A DNA stretch of 64,000 nt from Ferrimonas sp048263965 (GTDB lineage Bacteria > Pseudomonadota > Gammaproteobacteria > Enterobacterales > Shewanellaceae), in NCBI RefSeq assembly GCF_048263965.1, contig NZ_JBLXDO010000003.1, positions 216,881-280,880 of the forward strand, in the 5' to 3' direction. Every line of letters begins with the position of its first letter. The first letter of the stretch is position 1. The notes beneath the pieces were generated by a model, which had not been told where the DNA came from, made no database searches, and was given only the letters and a program-made list of their open reading frames with translations. This document shows positions 33,760 through 42,278 of this stretch, one piece after another. Made by a program: the position numbers and the translations under genes.

Positions 33760-34332
33760 TTAGTCCAGCATGTATACGGTCATGGAGCAGGCGCCGTGGG
33801 CACCAATTACCAGGGCCTGTTCAATATCGGCGGTCTTGGAAGGACCGGCGATAAAGGCACCATGCTGACCAGACTCCAGCTTCACGTTCTTAACCACTTC
33901 GTGCATGTTGGCAACCAGGGTGTCCGCCTTCACCACTACCGCCAGGTTCTCGGTAATGTAGGGCAGTACCCGGTGACCGCTGGCAGTTTCGCGAACGAAT
34001 ACCGCGCCATTTTCAGCAACCGCAGCCTCGGCATCGACCAGGGCCAGATCCAGATCCTGCAGAGTGTGAGGCTTGGCATCCAGTTCACGGTTGCCGTTCA
34101 GGCCTTCAACACGGCAGACCACTGACTGACCGTCGGCCATCGCCTTGTCCAGGTGCGCCTGTACTTCACTGAGCTCCTTAACGCGAACCAGAGTGCCGCC
34201 TACCTTGGTCAGGTTGGCTTCGTACTGACCCATCAGGTCTTCGTTGTTGGGCTCGATGGTGATCGAAGGCATGGGTGCATCGGGCAGGTTGCACTTATCC
34301 AATGCGGCAAAAATTGCGTCACGGCTAGACAT
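33760..34332 (-). CDS. lutC: L-lactate utilization protein LutC/LldG
   Basis: A 190-residue LUD-domain protein, the smallest subunit of the LldEFG (LutABC) L-lactate oxidase complex. The family C-terminal segment GPSKTADIEQALVIGAHGAC is clear. Its ATG overlaps the lutB stop (TAATG), so translation is coupled. With LldE and LldF it oxidises L-lactate to pyruvate and passes electrons to the respiratory chain. No lactate permease or D-lactate dehydrogenase gene is in the window, unlike the usual Shewanella cluster. Confidence 0.92.
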   Translation of the reverse strand: MSSRDAIFAALDKCNLPDAPMPSITIEPNNEDLMGQYEANLTKVGGTLVRVKELSEVQAHLDKAMADGQSVVCRVEGLNGNRELDAKPHTLQDLDLALVDAEAAVAENGAVFVRETASGHRVLPYITENLAVVVKADTLVANMHEVVKNVKLESGQHGAFIAGPSKTADIEQALVIGAHGACSMTVYMLD

Positions 34333-35717
34333 TATTTGTTCTCCCGGTTTTTCTTGAACCACGCTTCGAAGGAGCCGGTGTTAGGTGCTTTAGGCAGTTC
34401 ACGGTGTTTGGTCCAATCCATGCCGAAAGGCTTCATCAGAGCATCAGGCAGGATACGCAGGGCGGTACGGGCGCTGGCCATACCCAGGTTCAGCATGGTT
34501 TCGTTGGCCATGAACTTACCAACCCAAGGCATGTAGCCAGACTTACCGTAAGGCAGTTTGCCCTGCTCGGAGTGGATGCGACGCCACTTGAAGATGATCT
34601 TGTCCAGAGGCACCTTGGTGGGGCACACCTGAGTACAGGAACCACACAGGGAACAGGCCCAGGCCAGGGAGTGAGTTTCGTCATCACCGGCGCTTACGGC
34701 AATACCGATGGGGCCAGGGATCAGCGCGTTGTAGCTGAAGCCGCTGGAACGACGGTATACCGGACAGGTGTTCAGACAGCCACCACAGCGGATACACTTG
34801 TAGGCTTCCGCCAGCAGTTCGTCCTGGAACAGTTTGGTGCGACCGTTGTCCACCAGTACCACGTGCATCTCACCGCCCTCTTTAGGGCCCTTGTAGAAAG
34901 TGGTGTAGGAGGTGATGGGCTGGCCGGTAGCGTTACGAGCCAGGGTACGGGACAGCACGCTGGCCGCATCCATGTTGGGTACGATCTTATCGATACCCAT
35001 GCAGTGGATCTGAACCTTAGGCAGGTTCACACCCATGTCGGCGTTACCTTCGTTGGTGGCGATGGCAACGGCGCCTTCGCTGGCTACCGCCATGTTCACA
35101 CCAGTCAAGCCGGCATCGGCTTCCAGGAACTTCTGACGCAGGTGAGCACGGGCTTGCTTGGTCAGATAGGTCGGGCAGGATGCGCCCTTCTCGGAACCGA
35201 TCTTGCGGTGGAACAGCTCGCCAACCTCCTCTTTCTTCAGGTGGATGGCAGGTACCACGATGTGGCTGGGTGGCTGCTCGTTCAGCTGGATGATGCGCTC
35301 ACCCAGGTCGGTATCGATGACGTCGATGCCGCGCTCGATCAGGTAAGGGTTCAGGTGACATTCCTCGGTCAGCATGGACTTGGACTTCACCAGATTCTTA
35401 ACGTTGTGCTTGGCCAGGATGCCATGGACGATTTCGTTGTGCTCTTTGGCGTCTTTCGCCCAGTGCACCACGATGCCGTTCTTCTTACAGTTGGCCTCAA
35501 ACTCGGTCAGGTAATGCTTGAGGTTGGCCAGAGTATGCAACTTGTACTCAGAGCCCAGCTGCTTGAGATCTTCCCACTCGGGCTGTGAATCTGCGGCCAG
35601 GTCACGCTTGTGACGCAGGTTCCACAGAGCTTTGTCGTGCCAGTTTACGCGGTCTACGTCGCGGTTAAACTTCTCAGCCGCACTGGCATGAGACTCGATT
35701 CCACCAATCAGTGCCAT
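34332..35717 (-). CDS. lutB: L-lactate utilization iron-sulfur protein LutB/LldF
   Basis: A 461-residue protein with an N-terminal LUD domain and a C-terminal ferredoxin-like part carrying two 4Fe-4S motifs, CIRCGGCLNTCP (about residues 306-317) and CSLCGSCTQVCP (about 356-367). It is the core electron-transfer subunit of the three-part L-lactate oxidase. It is second in the operon, 12 bases after lutA, and overlaps lutC by one base. The length and domain order are typical. Confidence 0.94.
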   Translation of the reverse strand: MALIGGIESHASAAEKFNRDVDRVNWHDKALWNLRHKRDLAADSQPEWEDLKQLGSEYKLHTLANLKHYLTEFEANCKKNGIVVHWAKDAKEHNEIVHGILAKHNVKNLVKSKSMLTEECHLNPYLIERGIDVIDTDLGERIIQLNEQPPSHIVVPAIHLKKEEVGELFHRKIGSEKGASCPTYLTKQARAHLRQKFLEADAGLTGVNMAVASEGAVAIATNEGNADMGVNLPKVQIHCMGIDKIVPNMDAASVLSRTLARNATGQPITSYTTFYKGPKEGGEMHVVLVDNGRTKLFQDELLAEAYKCIRCGGCLNTCPVYRRSSGFSYNALIPGPIGIAVSAGDDETHSLAWACSLCGSCTQVCPTKVPLDKIIFKWRRIHSEQGKLPYGKSGYMPWVGKFMANETMLNLGMASARTALRILPDALMKPFGMDWTKHRELPKAPNTGSFEAWFKKNRENK

Positions 35718-35729
35718 GATCGTCGCTCC

Positions 35730-36476
35730 TTACAGTGCTTGGTTGAGCAGTTCTGCGATGTGCAGAGTTTCCACGGGGTGCCCCTCACGACGGATAACGC
35801 CGTCCAGGTGCAAAAGACAGGATGGGTCGAAGCCCACCACGTAGCGGGCGCCGGTGTTGGCGTGCGCCTGTGCCTTGTCTTTACCCATTTTGCCGGACAC
35901 TGCACCTTCATCCAGGGCGAAGGTACCGCCGAAGCCACAACATTCGTCCTGACGCTCAGGGTAGGCGATGTCGATGCCTTCGATGCGGGACAGCAGGGCT
36001 TCCACTTTGTTGTAACGACCGCTCCCCTTGATTTCAGAAGGCGTGGCCAGGTCCAGCATACGGATACCGTGACAGGACATCTGCAGGCTGATTTTGTGGT
36101 TGAAGGGCTTGTTGAAGCGCTCCAGACCGTGGATGTCGTGCAGGAACTCGGTCAGCTCCTTCAGCTTGCCGATCACAGCGGTAGCTTCTGGGCTGCAGTC
36201 GAACTCGTGGAAGTTCTCCTTGGCGGCGATCATGCAGGAGGCCGCTGGACATACGATGTAATCGCAGTCGATGCCTTTGAAGGCGTTCAGCAGTTTCAGC
36301 GTGGTTTTTTTCGCATCCTCGAAGCAACCGGAGTTGGTCATAGGTTGACCGCAGCAGGTTTGCCCCTCGGGGAGGATGACCTGATGCCCCAGCTTCTCAA
36401 GAAGCTCTACCGTGGCGATGCCCACATTAGGTTGCATGTGGTTCACCAGGCAAGGGATGAACAAGGCGATTTTCAT
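35730..36476 (-). CDS. lutA: L-lactate utilization protein LutA/LldE (CCG domains)
   Basis: The 248-residue product has two cysteine-rich CCG domains: one around QTCCGQPMTNSGCFED and a second with SCHGIRML and DECCGFGGTF. Such domains bind an unusual iron-sulfur cluster, as in heterodisulfide reductase and glycolate oxidase GlcF. It is the first gene of lutABC. A 595-bp region upstream separates it from hcr and must contain its promoter. Confidence 0.93.
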   Translation of the reverse strand: MKIALFIPCLVNHMQPNVGIATVELLEKLGHQVILPEGQTCCGQPMTNSGCFEDAKKTTLKLLNAFKGIDCDYIVCPAASCMIAAKENFHEFDCSPEATAVIGKLKELTEFLHDIHGLERFNKPFNHKISLQMSCHGIRMLDLATPSEIKGSGRYNKVEALLSRIEGIDIAYPERQDECCGFGGTFALDEGAVSGKMGKDKAQAHANTGARYVVGFDPSCLLHLDGVIRREGHPVETLHIAELLNQAL

Positions 36477-36779
36477 TATATTCTCCGCTGTGTGTGTGTC
36501 GGCAGTTTTGGCGGAGTCTAAAGGTGGCCCCCAGGACAGACTGTGACCCAGGTATCACTTATTGCCGGGCTGAATTTGGTTAAATTTATGTAAAATCAGG
36601 TTCACAATTATGAAAGAAACCACAAAATGCAACATTTGACGATCATATAAAGCCACATTTCATCACACAAACTTAACCAGGGGAAAATTGGTTTGACCAA
36701 GAGCCCGACTGTTTTCACCTTAACCCAACCATCAAATAACATCCCCGCAACCCAGCATCGACCATTTTTCGCTCGACAG

Positions 36780-36795
36780 TGCGATCGCGATCACA
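36780..36795. promoter_or_regulatory. CRP-like site upstream of lutA
   Basis: TGCGAtcgcgaTCACA differs from the CRP consensus TGTGA-N6-TCACA at one conserved position. It lies about 300 bp upstream of lutA, far for direct activation unless the promoter is distal. Confidence 0.4.
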
Positions 36796-36976
36796 CAATA
36801 ATAGCAGATGAACGACTGGATTTACCGAAGCTCATTTGACGCAGATTCTTGTCGGGTCATTTTGTCCCAAGGGCGATTCAAAGAACACTTTTTGAGCACT
36901 TTTAGAGGACAGGTCAGGGCTCGAGATTGCCCAGACATCCGCCATAGATTGCCGAAATTCCGCCCGGAAAAAGCAC

Positions 36977-37003
36977 AAAAAGCCTCCACAAGGGAGGCTT
37001 TTT
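36977..37003 (-). terminator. terminator of the hcp-hcr operon
   Basis: AAAAAGCCTCC and GGAGGCTTTTT form an 11-bp stem with a 5-nt loop, symmetric enough to work in both directions. It lies about 70 bases past the hcr stop codon. Confidence 0.85.
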
Positions 37004-37071
37004 CATCAGCTAGGGAGGCCACAATTACGCGTATCCAGTGGCCACCAAAACAATCACGGCAGTCGCTGTGG

Positions 37072-38061
37072 TCAGGGCAGGGTCACCTGCATATCCCCGG
37101 TCACCCTGGAGGCGCAGGCCAGGAAATACCCCTCCTCCAGCTCCTGTGGCGTCAGGGGACCCACAGAGGTTCGCTCCAGCTTCTCTCCGTCGCCTTTGCA
37201 CTTACAACTGCCACAGACGCCGGCACGACAAGCGGCGAAGATCGGCAGACCACCCGCCTCCAGCGCCTCCAGAACCGTCTGAGAGCCATCGATGTTAACG
37301 GCCTTGTCTGCCACAGTCAGAGTGTGTCCAGCCCCCTCTGAGGCCGGTTCAGGTCCATTATCGCCGGAAACCGGGGCAAACATCTCATGGAACACTCGCT
37401 CGGGGTCCACACCCAGAGCATCAAACCAGCCGTGCGCAGCTTCCATATAGCCCTGGGGCCCGCACATCAAAATGGTGCGCTCCCGAATGTCAGTGGTCAG
37501 AGAGAGCAGCAGACGAGCGTCCAGTTGTCCATCCAGTTGACCGCTTTCGGCTCCCTCGGAGACCACCCAGCACAGACGCAGATTAGGGTGCGCCTGGGCC
37601 AGTTGCTCCAGCTCCCGGGGGAAGATGCGATCCGCCGGAGTGCGGGCGCTGTGGACAAAGACGATGTCCGCATCCGGATCCGCCTGAAGACGGGCCCTGA
37701 GCATGGAGTAAACCGGGGTAATGCCACAGCCGGCACTGAGCATCAGCAGCTTGCCCTGTTGGGCGTACTGGTAGTGAAACTCTCCCCCTGCCGACAGGGT
37801 GGCAAAGTTATCCCCTACCCTGGCATTGTCCGCCAGATAGTTGGAGACCAGTCCGCCACTGACCCGCTTGATGGTCAGGGCGTAGCGGTTGTCACCTGGG
37901 ATGGAAGCCAGGCTGTAACAGCGGCTGTGGCTGTCGCCATCGATCTCCACCTGCAGTGGCAGGAACTGGCCGGGAATAAAGTCGATGGGCTGGTCCGACT
38001 CGAACAGGTAGGTGTTCACGTCGTGGGTTTCCGCCCGGATCTCTGTGCAGGTCAGCTGCAT
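37072..38061 (-). CDS. hcr: NADH oxidoreductase Hcr
   Basis: A 329-residue flavin reductase with an FAD domain (RCYSLASIPGD), an NADH domain (SAGCGITPVYSML, MCGPQGYM) and a C-terminal plant-type 2Fe-2S ferredoxin (CRAGVCGSCKCK near residue 278, plus a later Cys). Hcr supplies electrons from NADH to Hcp. It follows hcp on the same strand with a hairpin between them, and its start has AGGAGAGG upstream. The pair protects against nitric oxide and nitrosative stress. Confidence 0.92.
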   Translation of the reverse strand: MQLTCTEIRAETHDVNTYLFESDQPIDFIPGQFLPLQVEIDGDSHSRCYSLASIPGDNRYALTIKRVSGGLVSNYLADNARVGDNFATLSAGGEFHYQYAQQGKLLMLSAGCGITPVYSMLRARLQADPDADIVFVHSARTPADRIFPRELEQLAQAHPNLRLCWVVSEGAESGQLDGQLDARLLLSLTTDIRERTILMCGPQGYMEAAHGWFDALGVDPERVFHEMFAPVSGDNGPEPASEGAGHTLTVADKAVNIDGSQTVLEALEAGGLPIFAACRAGVCGSCKCKGDGEKLERTSVGPLTPQELEEGYFLACASRVTGDMQVTLP

Positions 38062-38083
38062 CTATACCTCTCCTGTAGGAAGA

Positions 38084-38106
38084 AAAGGGGAGCCGTGCTC
38101 CCCTTT
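38084..38106 (-). terminator. intercistronic hairpin between hcp and hcr
   Basis: AAAGGGGAGC and GCTCCCCTTT form a perfect 10-bp stem with a 3-nt loop, followed on the minus strand by TTTTCTT. It probably attenuates read-through into hcr or protects the hcp transcript, giving more Hcp than Hcr. Confidence 0.6.
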
Positions 38107-38123
38107 GCCTTAGATCTTGGGGG

Positions 38124-39785
38124 TTAGCCCAGGATGTCCGCCATGTCCTGCTCCACGGTGGTGGTCAGACGCAGGCCGGTCTGCTCATGCAGGTGGTTGA
38201 TCAGGTTGGGGGTCAGGAAGCCGGGTACGGTAGGACCGACGCGGATATCCTTGATACCCAGAGCCAGCAGGGTCAGCAGGATGGCAATCGCCTTCTGCTC
38301 GAACCAGGACAGAATCAGGGACAGAGGCAGGTCGTTTACGCCGCACTCGAAGGTCTCGGCCAGAGCCAGGGCCAGCTGAATGGCGGAGTAGGCATCGTTG
38401 CACTGACCCACATCCAGCAGACGGGGGATGCCGTTGATGTCACCGAACTCCAGGTCATTGAACTTGAACTTACCGCAAGCCAGTGTCAGCAGCAGGGTGT
38501 CCTGAGGTGCCGCCTTGGTGAACTCGGTGAAGTAGTTGCGCTCCTGCTTGTCGCCGTCACAGCCGCCGACCAGGAAGAAGTGACGGATGTTGCCGGCCTT
38601 CACCTGCTCAACCACGGCCGGAGCAGCTGCCATCAGGGCGTTACGGGCAAAGCCGGTCATGGTGTAGTGAGGGATCTCGTCATACTTGAAGCCTTCACAT
38701 TCCAGAGCCTTGGCAATCACCTCGGCGTAATCCTGTCCGGTGTGGTGAGTCACACCAGGCCAGCCTACGATGTTGCGGGTAAACAGACGGTCAGCGTAAG
38801 AACCTGGGTTGGGATCGATCAGACAGTTGGAGGTCATCACGATGGCACCGGGGAAGTTGGCAAACTCCTTCTGCTGGTTCTGCCAGGCGGAACCATAGTT
38901 GCCTACCAGGTGGGGGTATTTGCCACCCAGCTCTGGGTAAGCGTGGGCAGGCAACATCTCACCGTGGGTGTAGACGTTGATGCCCTTGTCTTTGGTCTGC
39001 TCCAGGATGTGCTGCAGGTCAATCAGATCGTGACCGGACACCAGGATAGCCTTGCCGGCAACGGGCTTCATGTTCACCTTGGTGGGTTCCGGGTGACCAA
39101 ACGCTTCGGTTTCGCCCGCGTCCAGCATCTCCATCACCTTGAAGTTCAGGTGACCACAGGCCATGGCCAGCTCCAGCAGCTCGTTCAGATCGCTTGGGTC
39201 TTCACCCAGGCGAGCCATGATGCGGTGGAACTCACCGTATACTGCCTCATCCTGCTTCTTCAGGATTCGGGCGTGTTCCATATAGGCAGCCACACCCTTC
39301 AGGCCGTAGAGCACCAGCAGACGCAGGCCAACAATGTCCTCGCCCACGTCGTTCAGGCCACGGTTTACCGCAGTGGCAGGCGCCTGACTCAACATGGCGG
39401 CCTTCTCGGCGGAGATTTCGAACTGAGCGGCACCGGCCAGCATCTTGGGCTCAACACCCTTAACGGTACAGGCGGCTTCATAAGCCGCCTTCAGACGCGC
39501 CTTGGTGTCGATCGCCTTGGCGGTGTACTCAATCAGACGGCTCTCATCGAAGTTCACGTTGGTCAGGGTAGAGAAGAAAGCCTGGGGAATGTACGCGTCT
39601 GCATCGGCATCCACCACACCCACTTCGCGGGCGGCATGGGCGTAGGCGCTTACGCCTTGCAGCATGTAGACCAGCACGTCCTGAAGATCAGAAATCTCAG
39701 CAGTCTTACCGCACATGCCCATGGCATATTGACAGCCATTTCCCACTGGGGTCTGCATGGTTTGCTCACATTGAATACAAAACAC
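38124..39785 (-). CDS. hcp: hybrid-cluster protein (hydroxylamine reductase / NO reductase)
   Basis: A 553-residue Hcp with the N-terminal cysteine pattern C-x2-C-x11-C-x6-C (Cys3, 6, 18, 25) that marks the 2Fe-2S form found in facultative anaerobes. The hybrid-cluster ligands are spread over the C-terminal half (for example GGCDGDKQERNYFTEF and LTLACGKFKFN). It reduces nitric oxide or hydroxylamine at low levels and is the first gene of an operon with hcr. The promoter region has an FNR-like box and an adjoining palindrome. Confidence 0.95.
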   Translation of the reverse strand: MFCIQCEQTMQTPVGNGCQYAMGMCGKTAEISDLQDVLVYMLQGVSAYAHAAREVGVVDADADAYIPQAFFSTLTNVNFDESRLIEYTAKAIDTKARLKAAYEAACTVKGVEPKMLAGAAQFEISAEKAAMLSQAPATAVNRGLNDVGEDIVGLRLLVLYGLKGVAAYMEHARILKKQDEAVYGEFHRIMARLGEDPSDLNELLELAMACGHLNFKVMEMLDAGETEAFGHPEPTKVNMKPVAGKAILVSGHDLIDLQHILEQTKDKGINVYTHGEMLPAHAYPELGGKYPHLVGNYGSAWQNQQKEFANFPGAIVMTSNCLIDPNPGSYADRLFTRNIVGWPGVTHHTGQDYAEVIAKALECEGFKYDEIPHYTMTGFARNALMAAAPAVVEQVKAGNIRHFFLVGGCDGDKQERNYFTEFTKAAPQDTLLLTLACGKFKFNDLEFGDINGIPRLLDVGQCNDAYSAIQLALALAETFECGVNDLPLSLILSWFEQKAIAILLTLLALGIKDIRVGPTVPGFLTPNLINHLHEQTGLRLTTTVEQDMADILG

Positions 39786-39872
39786 GGTGGCGCTCCTTTA
39801 AAGTTATATCTATTATGCATGTTTTAGTGCGGCCAGCTTAAAATATCCCCTGATCTCAATAAAGGTATTTTT

Positions 39873-39905
39873 AATGCAACTTTGCATTGCCTTGACTCGG
39901 ATCAA
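39873..39905. promoter_or_regulatory. palindromic operator and FNR-like box upstream of hcp
   Basis: TTGACtcggATCAA (39892-39905) matches the FNR consensus with one mismatch, 107 bp from the hcp start. Next to it AATGCAA-ct-TTGCATT (39873-39888) is a perfect palindrome that would overlap the core promoter if FNR binds at -41.5. It could be a repressor site, for example for an NsrR-type NO sensor, though the match to the NsrR consensus is only partial. Confidence 0.55.
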
Positions 39906-40033
39906 ATTTATTCCCCTCTATGAGAATTCGAACTTCAGTTTTTTCAGCGATTTCGAAGCCTCTGACTTAGAGCGGTTGAATACCGACCACCGCCCATTAA
40001 GATGGTGCGACAAGAAAATCACCAAGGAAGACC

Positions 40034-41827
40034 ATGAAACACCTGCTCGCCGCCGCCCTGCTGCCCATGACGACTTTCGGCCAATATCTCAACGATCCCA
40101 TCCTGCCGCCCCAGCACCCCTGGCAAGGTGCCAGCGAAATGTTGCAGTTGCCTGCCTCCGATCCCCTCGCCACCCCGGGTGAGCAAAGCGGCCTGATCCA
40201 GAGCCCGGATTACCAGGAAACCTTCCAATGGCTCGATGGCCTGATTGGCCGCTCCCCCAAACTCAGTAAGGTCAGCCTCGGCACCTCGCCCCAGGGCCGC
40301 GAGATCTGGATGGTGGTTGCTGCCGGTGACGGAGCGGCCACGCCGGAAGAGCTTATGGCGAACGGCAATCCCACCCTGCTGGTGCAGGCGGGAATCCATG
40401 CCGGGGAGATCGATGGCAAGGATGCAGGCATGATGCTGCTGCGGGATATGGCGCTGGGCAAGAAAGGCAAGCTGCTCGATGGTGCCAACCTGCTGTTCGT
40501 CCCCATCTTCAATGTGGATGGCCATGAGCGGCGGGGTCCCTACAACAGGGTGAACCAGAGAGGACCCGAAGTGATGGGCTGGCGAACCACGGCCACCAAT
40601 CTCAACCTCAACCGGGACTATGCCAAGGCGGACACCCCTGAGATGCAGGCGATGATCACCGCCCTCAACCTGTGGAACCCCCTCCTATATATAGATGTGC
40701 ATGTGACCGACGGCATCGACTACCAGTACGACGTCACCTATGGCTACAATCTGGCGGTGGGACACAGCCCGGCCACCTACCGCTGGCTGGAAAACACCTA
40801 CCGCCCCTCGGTCGACCGGGCCCTGAGCCAGGCAGGACACATTCCCGGGTCCCTGGTGTTTGCCATGGACAACACCGACATGAGCCAGGGGCTGAGTCTG
40901 TGGAACCCGTCCCCGCGTTACTCCAACGGCTATGGCGACGTTCGTCATCTGCCCACCATCCTGATTGAAAACCACAGCCTCAAACCCTTCCGTCAGCGGG
41001 TCCTGGGTACCTATGTGATGCTGGAGCACACTCTGACGCTGCTGGCAGATAGGAGTGAAGAGCTGCGCCAGGCGGTGAAACAGGACCAGGCCCGCCGGCC
41101 GGATCCGGTGATCCTCACCTGGGAGAGCGAACGTCAGCCTCAAGGCTGGGATTTCAAGGGGATTGGTTACACCACAGAGATCAGCGAGGTGAGTGGCGCC
41201 CGGGTGATTCGCTGGAGTGGCGAACCCAAACTCTATCCCAAGCTGCCGGTCACCGGACGCACCAAGGCCGGGATCCACCGAGCCCGACCTGCGGCCTACT
41301 ATATACCTGCCCAATGGCAACTGGTGGTGGAGAGGTTGCAGCTGCACGGCATCCAGATGACTCAACTGTCAGAGCCGGTCACTCAGACACTGAGCTCCTA
41401 CAGCCTGAAGCATCAGTTCTCAGGCAAGGATTACGAAGGGCGACAGCGCGTGTCCGTCACCGCCACCGAACACTTGGGCCGCCACAACCTACCCAAGGGG
41501 ACCTGGCGGGTCACTACAGACCAGCCACTGGGGGAATTGGCCATCCAGTTACTGGAACCCGAGGCAACCGATTCCCTGCTGCAGTGGGGATTTTTCAATA
41601 CCATCTTCACCCGCACCGAATATATCGAACAGTACGCCGTCGAACCCATGGCGCAAAAAATGCTGGAAAGTGATCCTGATTTGAAAAAGGCCTTTTCTCA
41701 AAAATTGGCGGCGGATCCCAATTTTGCAAATAACCCTCAGGCCAGACTCCGCTGGTTTTATGAGAATAGTTCCTATTACGACAAGGAATACCAACGCTAT
41801 CCAGTATTACGAAAACTCAATCCGTAA
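40034..41827 (+). CDS. exported M14-family zinc carboxypeptidase
   Basis: A 597-residue protein with a signal peptide (MKHLLAAALLPMTTFG) and an N-terminal M14 peptidase domain. The zinc-binding HxxE is His122 and Glu125 in HAGEIDGKDAGM, and a typical FNVDGHERRGPYNRVNQ segment follows. The C-terminal 250 residues are a separate region with no motif I recognise. Such enzymes remove C-terminal residues from peptides in the periplasm or outside the cell. It stands alone and ends in a strong terminator. Confidence 0.9.
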   Translation: MKHLLAAALLPMTTFGQYLNDPILPPQHPWQGASEMLQLPASDPLATPGEQSGLIQSPDYQETFQWLDGLIGRSPKLSKVSLGTSPQGREIWMVVAAGDGAATPEELMANGNPTLLVQAGIHAGEIDGKDAGMMLLRDMALGKKGKLLDGANLLFVPIFNVDGHERRGPYNRVNQRGPEVMGWRTTATNLNLNRDYAKADTPEMQAMITALNLWNPLLYIDVHVTDGIDYQYDVTYGYNLAVGHSPATYRWLENTYRPSVDRALSQAGHIPGSLVFAMDNTDMSQGLSLWNPSPRYSNGYGDVRHLPTILIENHSLKPFRQRVLGTYVMLEHTLTLLADRSEELRQAVKQDQARRPDPVILTWESERQPQGWDFKGIGYTTEISEVSGARVIRWSGEPKLYPKLPVTGRTKAGIHRARPAAYYIPAQWQLVVERLQLHGIQMTQLSEPVTQTLSSYSLKHQFSGKDYEGRQRVSVTATEHLGRHNLPKGTWRVTTDQPLGELAIQLLEPEATDSLLQWGFFNTIFTRTEYIEQYAVEPMAQKMLESDPDLKKAFSQKLAADPNFANNPQARLRWFYENSSYYDKEYQRYPVLRKLNP

Positions 41828-41849
41828 TACTTTGCGATAATCTTTTTCG

Positions 41850-41884
41850 AGAGCCAATGATTTATTTTAATTGGCTCTTTTTTC
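41850..41884 (+). terminator. intrinsic terminator after the M14 peptidase gene
   Basis: AGAGCCAAT and ATTGGCTCT form a perfect 9-bp stem with an 11-nt loop, followed by TTTTTT. Confidence 0.85.
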
Positions 41885-41923
41885 CAGATTTCAAAGAAAT
41901 AAAAAACGTGAGTCTAAAAAAGA

Positions 41924-41937
41924 TTGAGAAAAATCAA
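41924..41937. promoter_or_regulatory. FNR-like box, distal, upstream of hydrogenase genes
   Basis: TTGAGaaaaATCAA has one mismatch to TTGAT-N4-ATCAA. It lies about 340 bp from the hyaA start codon. Confidence 0.4.
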
Positions 41938-41968
41938 AAAAGGATAAAAGTCTCCAAAAACGACCCAA

Positions 41969-41984
41969 AGTGACAGGGTTCACA
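41969..41984. promoter_or_regulatory. CRP-like site upstream of hydrogenase genes
   Basis: AGTGAcagggtTCACA matches nine of ten conserved positions of TGTGA-N6-TCACA. Confidence 0.45.
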
Positions 41985-42134
41985 GACAAAATGTCGCACA
42001 TATTGATCCGCGAAACAGCCAATTTCAGATGTGGGAAGACACATTTTGACCATGCGCCTCTAACAAACTTCTTTCACTTTCAACCCCAAAAACACGACAA
42101 AAAATATGGTTCATGGCCAAATATCCAAAAAACC

Positions 42135-42148
42135 ATGATCTGAATCAC
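42135..42148. promoter_or_regulatory. FNR-like box, proximal, upstream of hyaA
   Basis: ATGATctgaATCAC keeps the central TGAT-N4-ATCA core of the FNR consensus, missing only the two outer bases. It is about 130 bp from the hyaA start. Confidence 0.4.
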
Positions 42149-42278
42149 GGCAACAGACTGTTAACAGCCAGGCCTGAGAAGATATCTCCTCAATATTGAT
42201 CTCGGTCATTATGTCCAACATCGAATTCCATACACTTTGCATGGCAATCCCGTGTACCCAATGCAAGGATTAAAAAAT

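Larger units (their letters stand above)
36477..37071. other. 595-bp region upstream of the lut operon
   Basis: An AT-rich promoter region with no convincing gene; the ORF at 36808-37341 overlaps hcr on the opposite strand and lacks coding character. A CRP-like site is at 36780-36795 and the hcr terminator at 36977-37003. I cannot define the lut promoter with confidence. Confidence 0.5.
41885..42278. other. hydrogenase operon promoter region
   Basis: An AT-rich stretch of about 390 bp without genes. It carries the FNR-like and CRP-like boxes listed separately and a palindrome ATGTG-N6-CACAT at 42029-42044. I could not pick one core promoter with confidence. Confidence 0.55.

Noticed and set aside
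36808..37341. 177-codon plus-strand frame upstream of lutA
   Set aside because: More than half of it is antisense to hcr, and it runs through a terminator.
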